Positions 25,997 through 35,397 are shown, numbered from the stretch's first letter. The stretch: 64,000 nucleotides of DNA from UBA6059 sp040222235 (GCA_040222235.1 JAVKDO010000066.1:16899-80898); one strand, 5' to 3'. Notes: generated from the letters alone by a model not told the origin. Made by a program: numbers and translations.

Positions 25997-27195
25997 GATG
26001 GCATAACGTCTGTTATCCTGTCAAATATATCTTTCGCTACCTGAGTTTTGTGTTTTAGCTCAAACTCACGTCCATTATCATCAATGCCGAATATCGTGAT
26101 TTTGTTTGTGTCGTGGGAAAAACCCGCACCTCCATCATTGAGTGAATTGAGTACGATCAAGTCCAGGTTCTTTTTTTTCAGCTTTTGCTGTGCATTTGCA
26201 CCTTCTTTTTCAGTTTCCAAGGCAAATCCGACTGTCAACTGATGCTCCTTTTTGAGCTTCCCCATTTCCAGAGCGATATCTTTATTCTTTACCAGTTTAA
26301 GTACTACTTGCTCATCATCCTTTTTGATCTTTTGCGGAGCGATGTTCTCTGGTCGATAGTCAGATACAGCCGCAGCAAAAATGGCTATGTCTGCATCAGG
26401 AAACTCGCTTTCAGTCGCCTGATACATTTCATCAGCCGTACGCACCTTCCACTCTGAGATGGAGGGATGCTTGGCACTTAACCCTGATGGGCCACTCACC
26501 ATAGTTACCGAAGCGCCTCTCATGGCGGCCTCTTCTGCCAATGCAAGCCCCATCTTACCAGAAGAGTGGTTGCCAATGAACCTAACAGGATCGATGGATT
26601 CGTAGGTTGGTCCTGAGGTGATGAGTACTCTTTTGCCCTTTAGTGTATTGGCTGAAGTGAAATGTCGCTCAATGATCTCAATAATTGCTTCAGGCTCAGC
26701 CATTCGACCCATTCCAACAAGTCCACTGGCCAGCTCACCGTTTTCTGGTTGGATGATCTGATTACCATATTCTCGGACAGTAGATAAGTTATTAGCCGTT
26801 GAAGGATGCTTATACATATCTAGATCCATGGCGGGTGCCAGCATCACTGGGCATTTTGCCGATAGGTAAGTAGCGGCAAGGAGGTTATCACAATAGCCGT
26901 GTGCTAGCTTCGCCAAACTATTGGCACTAAGTGGGGCGATCACCATCAAATCTGCCCAAAGACCAAGATCCACATGGTTGTTCCATTGGCCGCTTTCGTC
27001 CTTGACAAACTTAGAAAGTACAGGGTTTTTAGAAACAGTGGCCAATGTGACAGGTGTCACGAACTCTTTAGAAGCGGATGTCTGAATGACTTTCACTTCT
27101 GCTCCTGCTTTGACGAGGAGCCTGACCAATAGAGGAGATTTGTATGCGGCTATACTGCCGCATACACCTAATAGGATTTTGCGTCCCTGAAGCAT
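25993..27195 (-). CDS. coaBC: bifunctional phosphopantothenoylcysteine decarboxylase/synthetase
   Basis: 400 residues. The N-terminal flavoprotein decarboxylase has ILLGVCGSIAAYKS and the active-site His in NNHVDLGLWAD. The substrate clamp is PAMDLDMY. The C-terminal synthetase starts near residue 185 (KRVLITSGPTYESIDPVRFIGNHSSGKMG). It makes 4'-phosphopantetheine for CoA. The site aligned with the catalytic Cys158 of the E. coli protein (ACGxxGxGRM) reads ASGLVGMGRM, so a Ser stands in the Cys position. It sits between rpoZ and DUF4835 in the bamD operon. Confidence 0.94.
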   Translation of the reverse strand: MLQGRKILLGVCGSIAAYKSPLLVRLLVKAGAEVKVIQTSASKEFVTPVTLATVSKNPVLSKFVKDESGQWNNHVDLGLWADLMVIAPLSANSLAKLAHGYCDNLLAATYLSAKCPVMLAPAMDLDMYKHPSTANNLSTVREYGNQIIQPENGELASGLVGMGRMAEPEAIIEIIERHFTSANTLKGKRVLITSGPTYESIDPVRFIGNHSSGKMGLALAEEAAMRGASVTMVSGPSGLSAKHPSISEWKVRTADEMYQATESEFPDADIAIFAAAVSDYRPENIAPQKIKKDDEQVVLKLVKNKDIALEMGKLKKEHQLTVGFALETEKEGANAQQKLKKKNLDLIVLNSLNDGGAGFSHDTNKITIFGIDDNGREFELKHKTQVAKDIFDRITDVMPS

Positions 27196-27204
27196 GCAGG
27201 GAAA

Positions 27205-27522
27205 TTAGTTATTTTCTTCCTCTTCTTCTTGCTTGCGAATGTATAGTCTACCTTCAAGGAATTCGTCAGTTGCTACGCTGGATGACTTAGGCATACGCTC
27301 GTAGAACTTAGAGATCTCTATCTGCTCTCTATTTTCGAAGATTTCTTCTAGGTTGTCAACCGTCGAGGCAAACTCAGAAAGTTTGTTGCTCAACTCTTCT
27401 TTCTGTAATGCGGAAATCTGACGCGCTCTCTTGCCAATGACAACTAAGCTCTGGTATATATTTCCGGTAGGAGCCGCTAGCTTATCGTTATCTCGAGTAA
27501 TTAATGCTGCTTGTGTAGCCAT
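27205..27522 (-). CDS. rpoZ: DNA-directed RNA polymerase omega subunit
   Basis: 105 residues. TGNIYQSLVVIGKRARQI is the conserved Rpb6/omega helix that clamps the beta-prime subunit. The C-terminus is acidic (EEEEENN). It lies 4 bp after bamD and 9 bp before coaBC in the same operon. This rpoZ-coaBC proximity is seen in many bacteria. Confidence 0.9.
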   Translation of the reverse strand: MATQAALITRDNDKLAAPTGNIYQSLVVIGKRARQISALQKEELSNKLSEFASTVDNLEEIFENREQIEISKFYERMPKSSSVATDEFLEGRLYIRKQEEEEENN

Positions 27523-27526
27523 AATT

Positions 27527-28345
27527 TTATAATGTATTGGATGTCATTTTTTGTAAACGGTCGACGGAATCGTCGTACATATTCTCAGCCTGCTTCACGA
27601 ATTCGCTAGAAGGATAAGTGTCGATCATATCTTGGTAATATTCTATAGCCTTTTCAAAGCGTTCTTTTTGAACGAAGGCAATACTTTCACGAGCCAAAGA
27701 ATACTCTGTCTGAAAGAGCAAAAAGGAAACCTCCTCTTGATATCTAGAATCAGGATAGTCTTTTTGGAAGTTTTCAAACGCCACTATTGCGGATTTATAT
27801 CTTCTCAGCTTATAGTATTGATTGGCATTGTCAAAGGCCTTAGTCTCGAGCTTAAACTGCATCTCGTCAATGACCTCTGTTGCTTTTTCTGAGTATTCGC
27901 TGTAGGGGTATCTATTTATAAAAGTCTGAAGAGCCGCAACGGCTTGGTAGGTGCCGGTCTGGTCGAGGTTGTAATCAGAAGACTGAAGGTAAAGTGAATA
28001 TCCGTGCATGTACAGTGCCTCCATAGCATACTCACTTCTATTATAGGTGTCGAAGAAGGTCTTGAAATGGTGTCCGCTCAATACATACTGTCTTTGGTAG
28101 TAGTACGCATATGCAAAATAGAAATTGGCCAATTCAGCCTGCTCAGTACCCCGAATGATAGGCAGAATATCTTCAAACAACACACTAGCCTTGTAATAGT
28201 CCTCTTCCTCGTAGTATTTCAGTGCTGCATCATACTTCTCTTTCCAGTCTCCATTTTTTTGGATTTGTCTGAATTCTGAGCAAGATGAGATGAAAACTAC
28301 AAGCAGTATTAAGAGAAATGGGCTTGTAAAGCTTGTTTTTGACAT
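27527..28345 (-). CDS. bamD: outer membrane assembly lipoprotein BamD
   Basis: 272 residues. The lipoprotein signal ends in FISSCSE, with the acylated Cys at ~22. Five TPR-type repeats follow (YYEEDYYKASVLFEDI, YAYYYQRQYVLSGHHF, FINRYPYSEYSEKATEVID, AFENFQKDYPDSRYQEE, YQDMIDTYPSSEFVKQA). BamD is the essential lipoprotein of the BAM complex that folds outer-membrane proteins. It heads the bamD-rpoZ-coaBC-DUF4835-small protein-recN operon behind a good promoter. Confidence 0.93.
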   Translation of the reverse strand: MSKTSFTSPFLLILLVVFISSCSEFRQIQKNGDWKEKYDAALKYYEEEDYYKASVLFEDILPIIRGTEQAELANFYFAYAYYYQRQYVLSGHHFKTFFDTYNRSEYAMEALYMHGYSLYLQSSDYNLDQTGTYQAVAALQTFINRYPYSEYSEKATEVIDEMQFKLETKAFDNANQYYKLRRYKSAIVAFENFQKDYPDSRYQEEVSFLLFQTEYSLARESIAFVQKERFEKAIEYYQDMIDTYPSSEFVKQAENMYDDSVDRLQKMTSNTL

Positions 28346-28352
28346 AAGCGTG

Positions 28353-28383
28353 CAAAGATAGTGGTATCACGGATAATTAACAA
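28353..28383 (-). promoter_or_regulatory. promoter of the bamD-recN operon
   Basis: On the minus strand TTG, 20 bp, TATCTTTG: a full match to the Bacteroidota -33/-7 pattern. The -7 element ends 7 bp before the bamD ATG, so the transcript should have almost no leader. Confidence 0.7.
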
Positions 28384-28491
28384 TGCAGAAAACGATGACC
28401 TCTACATTGATAGATGATTAAGGATAGGGACTCCAATGAGTACCTGCTAATAACGATCAAGATTTAAATTACAAATGCAGGTTAACAGCAC

Positions 28492-30123
28492 TCAGTTGCC
28501 TCCTACTTTGACTTCCTCGCCCGTAGCAGGTGGTTTTTTCTTTTTCTGGAGTTGCGGTCGGATAGAGGGATCAACTTCTTTCAACTGAATAGGTGGCTTC
28601 TTAACGTAATCCTCTGGTTTTAGATAGTAAGCCACATCGTAAAGCTCTGGCCTTTCTCCTTCACGCCAGCTAAACCCGTCAAGTCTTGTGTCCTCAGACT
28701 TAATTTCATGGGGGGGTATCAAGCGTGCCTCAGGATCTTTAAAAAATGTGATATTGCTCAATTCGTTCTCCGCTCCGAAGCGGATTTTCATATCACTACA
28801 GATCATTTTATTTAGACCCATTAATATGGAATCTCCCTCATCAAGCAAATAGTAGATACTTTCTCCATTACCGGTCACGTCGATATTGTCGATTCGCGAC
28901 GAATCGAATCTTGCGATCATGTTTCGACCTTTGATCTGATTAAACTGCTTCATTGAGTCCTCTGATACAATGAAGGAGTTTTTGCGCAGAAGCATCCGAT
29001 CAATGAGATTGTTAACTAGCTGGATGCCAATAGAGTCTGCCGTGATCTGACTATAGTTCGCCCATAGCACGGGATCGTCGTACAGTTGAATGCTTGAGTC
29101 AGCTAAGAAATAGGCAATGGAGTCAGCCCTACCTTGTAGATCAGACTTGAATATCTTCACATTATGATAGGCAAGAATTCGCTTTTCCTCACGCACCGGA
29201 CTTTCTATAGCATAGAGCGTGTCAGCAGATAAGTAGAAAGTATCCTGTTGCATCATCTTCTTCATCACAGGATTACCGTAGATTTTGCTAATGCCCTGAG
29301 CCTTGAAGTAAAGTCCCTCGTCACCTATGATGATTACATCTCTGGCTTTTGCTGTCAAGTGCACATTGCCCTTGGCTGTATAGTACTGCTCCAGGTCATT
29401 GAGAAATAGCTCATCTCCCTCAAGTATATAGTCTTGTGTCTCCACTTCACCAGAAATGAATTCCGTAATCTTACTTTCTGTGAGATACTCTCCTCCTAGA
29501 GCATCCAGTTTCACCCCATCAGGCGTGATGATTTCCGTTGGGCCTGGTGTGACCGCCACTTTGGTCGCGGTGTTATAGTTGAGTGTATCGGACTTGAGTG
29601 TATACTCAGGCGATATCAATACCACATCTCTCCGAAACACTGCATACTCCTGTCGGGAGTAATATATACCGACTACACTTGTCAAAGTATTGGTTGCATC
29701 AACAAGCTTTCCACCATTGAAGAATTCACCAACTTTGGTTTCGAGATTGTAGTTGAGAAAGTCAGTATAGAGTGTCTGGTGGCCGTTGTTATACACTACA
29801 TCTTCGCGTAACAGTGCTTTTCTGTTTTCCCCGTCATAGGTCAGCTTGCGAGAAGTGATGACCACCGTGTCATCCACGATCCTTACCTTTCCAAACGCCT
29901 CCATTAGATTTTCTTTTGGATAGAAATAGGAAGAGTCACAATAGATAGTGGTCGTTTTCTGAGTAAAAACTACATTGTCTGTCAGCTTCCGCATCGCCTT
30001 ACCATCGACCTTCATAAACTCCAGCTTATCAGCTCGATACTTGAGTTTTTTGTTGCGCTGGGCATGACCTGAAAAAGCCATGGTGATGAATAATAGCATG
30101 AATAGCAGGATGAAACCCCTCAT
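28492..30123 (-). CDS. OstA-like (LptA/LptD N-domain) envelope protein
   Basis: 543 residues. The signal peptide ends in FSGHAQR. OstA repeats follow, recognisable as KLTDNVVFTQKTTTIYCDSSYFYPKENLMEAFGKVRIVDD and by recurring YYTAKGNVHL-type strands. OstA domains form the periplasmic LPS bridge (LptA) and plug LptD. This protein lacks the LptD barrel, so it may act as an extended LptA-like bridge. The C-terminus is proline- and lysine-rich. It is transcribed alone, divergent from tilS. Confidence 0.8.
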   Translation of the reverse strand: MRGFILLFMLLFITMAFSGHAQRNKKLKYRADKLEFMKVDGKAMRKLTDNVVFTQKTTTIYCDSSYFYPKENLMEAFGKVRIVDDTVVITSRKLTYDGENRKALLREDVVYNNGHQTLYTDFLNYNLETKVGEFFNGGKLVDATNTLTSVVGIYYSRQEYAVFRRDVVLISPEYTLKSDTLNYNTATKVAVTPGPTEIITPDGVKLDALGGEYLTESKITEFISGEVETQDYILEGDELFLNDLEQYYTAKGNVHLTAKARDVIIIGDEGLYFKAQGISKIYGNPVMKKMMQQDTFYLSADTLYAIESPVREEKRILAYHNVKIFKSDLQGRADSIAYFLADSSIQLYDDPVLWANYSQITADSIGIQLVNNLIDRMLLRKNSFIVSEDSMKQFNQIKGRNMIARFDSSRIDNIDVTGNGESIYYLLDEGDSILMGLNKMICSDMKIRFGAENELSNITFFKDPEARLIPPHEIKSEDTRLDGFSWREGERPELYDVAYYLKPEDYVKKPPIQLKEVDPSIRPQLQKKKKPPATGEEVKVGGN

Positions 30124-30128
30124 ACAGG

Positions 30129-30136
30129 CAAAAGTA
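30129..30136 (-). promoter_or_regulatory. candidate -7 element for the OstA-like gene
   Basis: TACTTTTG on the minus strand fits TAnnTTTG and ends 5 bp before the ATG at 30123. A weak TTTC stands about 20 bp upstream in the -33 position. Confidence 0.45.
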
Positions 30137-30244
30137 GCTTAGTTCGGAGCATTAACGAAATAGATTAGGACGTGGTACACTACTTCTCGGGCATTTGTTT
30201 CACCATGTTCTTATCAGAAAAATGGAATGAGGTAATTTAGCGTT

Positions 30245-31582
30245 ATGTCTGTCCATCATTCATTCTCAGACCGCTTTGTCAGCTTCCTATCGGAATTGAT
30301 AGGTGACGGTTCAGGTACGCAGTTTCTCTTGGCTGTGAGTGGAGGTATCGATAGTATGGTTATGCTTCAGCTATTTCACGAAGCACGGCTATCGTTTGAA
30401 GTAGCCCATTGCAACTTCGGACTAAGAGGTGAAGCATCTGACGGAGATGAGACGTTTGTGAAGGAGGCTACTGCTCTGCTTGGAGTGAATTTCCATTCAA
30501 AAAGATTTACGACAGCCAGTATGGCAAAAGAAAGAGGCATCTCCACACAGATGGCCGCACGCGATCTCAGATACACGTGGTTTGAAGAGCTTATGGCTCA
30601 AGGTAATTTCGACTTCCTATGTACAGCTCACCATAGAGGTGATCATGCAGAGACGATACTGTTCAATTTGGTGAAAGGAACAGGAATTGCCGGACTACAC
30701 GGCATTCGTGCTATAAGGGATCAGCTTCTTCGACCACTAATGGCCTTTAACAGAGATGAAATAGAAGTCTTTGCAGGGCAGCAAGATGTTCAATGGAGAG
30801 AGGATGCGTCGAACGAATCTAACAAATACAGTAGAAACTTGATCCGAAATGAGGTCATGCCGCTGCTTAAGCAAATCAATCCATTAGTCGAGCAATCCGT
30901 TTGGCAATCCTCACAGAGGATCGCTAAGGTGGAGTCTTGGCTAGCGGATGAAGTAGCTCAATGGAAAGAGAAGCTGCTCAATCAAGAAGCAGAAGTGGTA
31001 TTTATTGCTACTCCGCTGTTGAATGCTCACCCGCACAGAACATTGATCCTTTCTGAACTCATTCGACCGTTTGGGTTCAGCTATGCGGAGATAGATGATA
31101 TTGTCGATAAAAAGAAGGAGAGATCCGGACGGCAGTTTAGTACTTCAGAATATGACCTGGTTTGGGACAGAGATCAAATGGTCATCACTTCAAAGAGAGA
31201 AGAGGCGGAGGATGCCATTATCATTACAGGCCCAGGCAAGTACAGCTTCTTAGGTGTCAATTACAAAGTAGAGATTGTCAAAAAGACAGATTGGCAGCTC
31301 CAGCGCACCAACGACATCCTCCAAGCAGATGCTGACAAAATCGAATGGCCAATGACCTTGCGAACTTGGCGAAAAGGAGATAGTATTCAGCCACTGGGAA
31401 TGAAAGGTAGAAAGAAGGTTAGTGATCTAATGATTGATGAGAAGGTGCCACTTAATCTGAAGTCGAGACAGCCTGTGCTAGAGGATAAAGCTGATATTAT
31501 CTGGTTGCCTGGACTGAGGGTGAGTGAATCAGTAAAGGTGAGCGAGACGACCCAATCGATTATGATCTTGTCCAAGACATAA
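30245..31582 (+). CDS. tilS: tRNA(Ile)-lysidine synthase
   Basis: 445 residues. The PP-loop ATP motif is LAVSGGIDSMVML (residues ~28-40). LRGEASDGDE, CTAHHRGDHAETILFNL and YSRNLIRNEVMPLL are TilS markers. It converts C34 of tRNA-Ile(CAU) to lysidine, so AUA is read as Ile. The C-terminal TilS domain has LRTWRKGDSIQPLGMKGRKKVSDLMID. It is divergent from the OstA-like gene. Confidence 0.95.
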   Translation: MSVHHSFSDRFVSFLSELIGDGSGTQFLLAVSGGIDSMVMLQLFHEARLSFEVAHCNFGLRGEASDGDETFVKEATALLGVNFHSKRFTTASMAKERGISTQMAARDLRYTWFEELMAQGNFDFLCTAHHRGDHAETILFNLVKGTGIAGLHGIRAIRDQLLRPLMAFNRDEIEVFAGQQDVQWREDASNESNKYSRNLIRNEVMPLLKQINPLVEQSVWQSSQRIAKVESWLADEVAQWKEKLLNQEAEVVFIATPLLNAHPHRTLILSELIRPFGFSYAEIDDIVDKKKERSGRQFSTSEYDLVWDRDQMVITSKREEAEDAIIITGPGKYSFLGVNYKVEIVKKTDWQLQRTNDILQADADKIEWPMTLRTWRKGDSIQPLGMKGRKKVSDLMIDEKVPLNLKSRQPVLEDKADIIWLPGLRVSESVKVSETTQSIMILSKT

Positions 31583-31738
31583 AACTTCCACATCCATCAT
31601 GTGATTTTCGGTAGGAGTAGTACATCATCCACCTGAAAGTCTTTGCTCACAATGCCATTATTCTGATAAGTGATCAATATCAGAATTCATGCTGGTGTAT
31701 TACAATGGCCAATGAATTTTTATTCGACGATCCTTTAT

Positions 31739-31746
31739 TAGCTTTG
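31739..31746 (+). promoter_or_regulatory. candidate -7 element for mdh
   Basis: TAGCTTTG fits TAnnTTTG and lies 45 bp before the mdh ATG, which leaves a leader of about 40 nt. The -33 partner is not clear. The rest of the 209-bp gap shows nothing firm. Confidence 0.4.
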
Positions 31747-31791
31747 TTAGACAAGACAAAGCATATTTCAATTCACTAAACCAATAGTATA

Positions 31792-32730
31792 ATGAAAGTA
31801 ACAGTCGTTGGAGCAGGAGCGGTAGGAGCCACCTGCGCTGAGAATATTGCCAGAAAAGAACTTGCCGAAGAGGTAGTGCTACTGGACATCAAAGAAGGAC
31901 TAGCCGAAGGTAAGGCCATGGATATGATGCAGTGCGCGACTTTGAACGGTTTCAATTCCAAAGTCATCGGATCAACTAATGATTACGCTGCTACTGCTGA
32001 CTCTAGCGTGGTGGTAATCACCTCGGGTATCCCAAGAAAGCCTGGCATGACTAGGGAAGACCTGATTGGCACCAATGCTGGTATCGTAAAGTCTGTTACT
32101 GACAATATTCTGAAGCATTCACCCAATACCATTCTCATCGTGATCAGTAATCCTATGGATACGATGACATATTTGTCTGCCAAGGCAAGCGGTCTTCCTA
32201 AGGAGCGGGTGATCGGTATGGGTGGTATTCTTGACAGCAGCCGCTTCAAGTTTCGCTTGAGTGAGGCGATTGGTTGCAGCCCATTGGACCTTCAAGGTGT
32301 GGTCATAGGTGGACACGGTGATACTACCATGATACCATTGGCCAGACATGCTACATATAACAGCTCACCAGTTTCTAACTTCCTATCAGAAGACAGGCTC
32401 AATCAGGTAGTGCAGGACACCATGGTCGGTGGAGCTACATTGACCAAATTGATTGGTACTTCTGCTTGGTACGCTCCCGGAGCTGCTGGCGCATTCTTGG
32501 TAGAGAGCATCGTTAGGGATCAGAAGAAATTATTCCCTTGCTGCGTATATCTGGATGGTGAGTATGGCCAGTCAGATATTTGTATTGGGGTACCCGTAGT
32601 GGTAGGCAAGAATGGCTGGGAGAAGATCGTTGACTTTACACTTAGCGATGAAGAGCAAACGAAATTCAACGCTAGTGCTGATGCTGTTCGAAACATGAAC
32701 GCGGTACTCTCTGAGATGAAACTTGTGTAG
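31792..32730 (+). CDS. mdh: malate dehydrogenase (LDH-like type)
   Basis: 312 residues. The NAD loop is VVGAGAVGATCAENIA. Substrate-binding arginines are in GIPRKPGMTRED, the NPMD motif in VISNPMDTMTY and the catalytic His in GGHGDTTMIPL. It oxidises malate to oxaloacetate in the TCA cycle. It is monocistronic, with a strong terminator right behind it. Confidence 0.95.
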   Translation: MKVTVVGAGAVGATCAENIARKELAEEVVLLDIKEGLAEGKAMDMMQCATLNGFNSKVIGSTNDYAATADSSVVVITSGIPRKPGMTREDLIGTNAGIVKSVTDNILKHSPNTILIVISNPMDTMTYLSAKASGLPKERVIGMGGILDSSRFKFRLSEAIGCSPLDLQGVVIGGHGDTTMIPLARHATYNSSPVSNFLSEDRLNQVVQDTMVGGATLTKLIGTSAWYAPGAAGAFLVESIVRDQKKLFPCCVYLDGEYGQSDICIGVPVVVGKNGWEKIVDFTLSDEEQTKFNASADAVRNMNAVLSEMKLV

Positions 32731-32747
32731 TCGAAATCGATTGCATT

Positions 32748-32777
32748 AAAAAAAGCCGCACTTCGCGGCTTTTTTTA
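32748..32777 (+). terminator. Rho-independent terminator after mdh
   Basis: GCCGC, loop ACTTC, GCGGC, flanked by A7 and T7. It starts 18 bp after the mdh stop. The A and T runs make it usable from both strands. Confidence 0.92.
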
Positions 32778-32925
32778 TGCCCATTCGGAAATGCATTCTG
32801 TCGGCTTTCGCTAAATTTTGATTTAATTAGGTTGCTAGTAGACTCCTATTGGAAATTTTTTAACGTTTCCGCTTTGTTTTTAAGAGTTGACTAAGCGAAA
32901 GAGATTAACCACTAAAACCAACACT

Positions 32926-34158
32926 ATGCAAGGTAACGGCACCAATGTCAAGCTGAGCTTGATGATGTTTCTTCAATTTTTTATCTGGGGTGGCTGGTTC
33001 GTGACCCTGGGCACCTTTCTTGGCAACAACCTCGGTGCTACAGATGGCCAGATCGGCATGGCATTTTCCACTCAGTCCTGGGGAGCGATTGTAGCACCTT
33101 TCATAGTAGGTATGATTGCCGATCGCTTTTTCAACGCAGAGCGTATTCTCGGTGTGATTCACCTCCTCGGCGCAGGTATGATGTACATGATGGCCAGTGC
33201 CACTGACTTTAGTGGCTTTTACCCTTATGTGCTTGGGTACATGATCATCTACATGCCCACGTTGGCACTGGTTAATTCTGTGGCATTTCGCCAAATGGAT
33301 GACCCCTCTAAAGACTTTTCAAAGATCCGTGTTTGGGGTACCATCGGTTGGATAGCCGCTGGTCTGGTCATCAGTTTTGTATTCAGTTGGGACTCTGCCG
33401 AAGCGATTGCTGCTGGTGCATTGGAGAACACCTTCTTGATGGTGGCCATTGCATCAGCCATTATGGGGCTCTACAGTTTCACATTGCCTAAGACTCCTCC
33501 AGTTGTGTCCAAGGATGAGAAAGTATCTATTGGCGATATTATTGGATTGGATGCGCTCAAGCTGCTTAAGGACAGAAATTTCCTAGTTTTCTTCTTGTCT
33601 TCTGTGTTGATCTGTATTCCACTCGCCTTCTATTATCAGAATACTAATCTTTTTCTCACAGAAGTAGGAGTGGCTAACCCTACCGGGAAAATGACTATCG
33701 GACAAATGTCGGAAGTGTTGTTTATGCTGCTGTTGCCTTTATTCCTAAAGCGATTTGGCATTAAGATGACGCTGCTGATGGGTATGCTGGCTTGGGCAGT
33801 CAGGTATCTATTGTTTGCCTACGGTGATGGTGATTCATTGGTGGTGATGTTGATCACTGGTATTGCATTGCACGGTATCTGCTATGATTTCTTCTTTGTG
33901 TCAGGACAAATATATACCGACTCTAAAGCAGGGGAGAAATACAAGAGTGCTGCACAAGGATTGATCACGCTCGCCACTTATGGCGTGGGTATGTTGATTG
34001 GCTTCTGGGCTGCTGGTCAGATATCAGAGATGTATACCATTTCAGGAGGCCATGACTGGTCTGCCATCTGGATTATCCCAGCAGGATTCTCTGCGGCAGT
34101 ATTAGTCATCTTCCTGCTGGCATTCAAAAACGAAGAAATAACCTACGACAAAGCATAA
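32926..34158 (+). CDS. MFS transporter, nucleoside:proton symporter-like (NupG family)
   Basis: 410 residues from the ATG at 32926. A TTG at 32887 would add 13 polar residues and is less likely. Twelve hydrophobic segments, starting with SLMMFLQFFIWGGWFVTLGTFLG. The WGGWFVTLG and FSTQSWGAIVAPFIVG stretches are typical of the nucleoside permease branch that Bacteroidota often place in sugar gene clusters. The substrate is probably a sugar or its derivative, given the neighbours. It opens the 33-44 kb cluster, one base ahead of the oxidoreductase. The upstream gap (32778-32925) shows no confident promoter. Confidence 0.85.
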   Translation: MQGNGTNVKLSLMMFLQFFIWGGWFVTLGTFLGNNLGATDGQIGMAFSTQSWGAIVAPFIVGMIADRFFNAERILGVIHLLGAGMMYMMASATDFSGFYPYVLGYMIIYMPTLALVNSVAFRQMDDPSKDFSKIRVWGTIGWIAAGLVISFVFSWDSAEAIAAGALENTFLMVAIASAIMGLYSFTLPKTPPVVSKDEKVSIGDIIGLDALKLLKDRNFLVFFLSSVLICIPLAFYYQNTNLFLTEVGVANPTGKMTIGQMSEVLFMLLLPLFLKRFGIKMTLLMGMLAWAVRYLLFAYGDGDSLVVMLITGIALHGICYDFFFVSGQIYTDSKAGEKYKSAAQGLITLATYGVGMLIGFWAAGQISEMYTISGGHDWSAIWIIPAGFSAAVLVIFLLAFKNEEITYDKA

Positions 34159-34159
34159 C

Positions 34160-35293
34160 ATGGGAAATAAAATAAGACTCGGCATGATCGGCGGAGGAGC
34201 CGATTCACTGATTGGTGTGGTGCATCGTATCGCAGCAAGTATGAAAGATGAGTATGCACTATATGGCGGTGCTTTTAGTGTTGATTTTGAGGATACTAAG
34301 AAGCTAGCTGACAAGCTGGACCTTGATCATAATCGTGTCTATCCATCATTTGAGGAATTCATCGCTGGCGAGATGAAGCTTCCAGTGGATGAGCGCATTC
34401 AGGTGGTGACAGTAGCCACACCCAATTTTCTGCATTACAGTATGAGTAAACAACTCATTGAAAACGGCTTCCATGTCATTTGTGAAAAACCGATCACAAT
34501 CACCGCTGCTGAAGCAGAGGAGTTAGCACGATTGGTAGATAATCATAAGGTGCATTTCTGCCTTACACATACTTACACTGGTTATCCCATGGTACGTGAG
34601 ATGAAGAGCCTGATTAAGGCCGGGGTGATCGGTAGAGTTCAAAAAGTAGATGCTCAGTATTATCAAGGATGGATCAATCCTGTCATTCATGATGCCGAGA
34701 AGCGAAAGAATGTCTGGCGACTTGACCCTGCCAGGTCAGGTCAAAGCTGTTGCTTCGGAGATATTGGGGTACATGCTTTTAACCTAATAGAATACACAAC
34801 CGGCCTTGAAGTAGAAAAGGTGCTTGCTGACCTTGAGTACCTCTATGAAGACAACCCCTTGGATATCGATGGTACAGCACTCCTCAAACTTAACAATGGT
34901 TGCAAGGGCATTGTACGTGCGAGCCAGATTGCAACTACAGAGGAGAATAATATTCAGATAGCCGTATATGGCGAGAAGGGTGCGTTGAAGTGGAAGCAGG
35001 AAAACCCCAATTACTTATATCATCATACTGAGGGAGAGTCTATGCGAGTGATCAAGCCGGGTTACGATTTCTTATCAGAATTTGCCCAGGAAAGCACCAA
35101 GCTGCCTCCAGGACATCCGGAGGGACTCTTTGATGCGATGGGCAATATCTACGATGGTATGGCCAAGGCTATCCGCAACAAAGATTTTAGGGAAGGTGCA
35201 TTCCCCAATGTAAAAGATGGCGTGCGTGGAATGAAGTTCATCGAGGCTGTACTTGAGTCGCATAAGTCAGATCAGACTTGGGTGGCATTTTAA
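34160..35293 (+). CDS. Gfo/Idh/MocA-family oxidoreductase
   Basis: 377 residues, cytoplasmic. The N-terminal Rossmann loop is LGMIGGGADSLIG. The EKP motif is in VICEKPITI (residue ~110), with the catalytic His region in FGDIGVHAFNLIEY. Family members oxidise or reduce sugars and inositols with NAD(P), including at C3 of glycosides. The gene follows the transporter with one base between, so both are surely co-transcribed. With the DUF1080 protein downstream, a keto-sugar role is a reasonable inference. Confidence 0.9.
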   Translation: MGNKIRLGMIGGGADSLIGVVHRIAASMKDEYALYGGAFSVDFEDTKKLADKLDLDHNRVYPSFEEFIAGEMKLPVDERIQVVTVATPNFLHYSMSKQLIENGFHVICEKPITITAAEAEELARLVDNHKVHFCLTHTYTGYPMVREMKSLIKAGVIGRVQKVDAQYYQGWINPVIHDAEKRKNVWRLDPARSGQSCCFGDIGVHAFNLIEYTTGLEVEKVLADLEYLYEDNPLDIDGTALLKLNNGCKGIVRASQIATTEENNIQIAVYGEKGALKWKQENPNYLYHHTEGESMRVIKPGYDFLSEFAQESTKLPPGHPEGLFDAMGNIYDGMAKAIRNKDFREGAFPNVKDGVRGMKFIEAVLESHKSDQTWVAF

Positions 35294-35325
35294 TAGAATG
35301 CGTTGAATAAAACTAGACGCGCTTT

Positions 35326-35397
35326 CCAAGGTCTGTGGCACAAAGACCTTACACGCTGAGGGTAGGGAATAGACGGTCTGTGTGCCACAGACCAAGG
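35326..35397. repeat. REP-like paired hairpins inside the sugar operon
   Basis: CCAAGGTCTGTGGCACA (35326-35342) and an inverted near-copy at 35381-35397 pair with two mismatches. Each half also folds alone: AAGGTCT/AGACCTT (35328-35350) and GGTCTGTG-TGC-CACAGACC (35375-35393). It sits in the 208-bp gap between two operon genes, the only long gap in the cluster. No T run follows. Confidence 0.6.

Noticed and set aside
31600..31690. Short minus-strand reading ending NGIVSKDFQVDDVLLLPKIT before a stop
   Set aside because: Looks protein-like but is only ~28 codons, without a start and without a family I could name. Possibly a gene relic.
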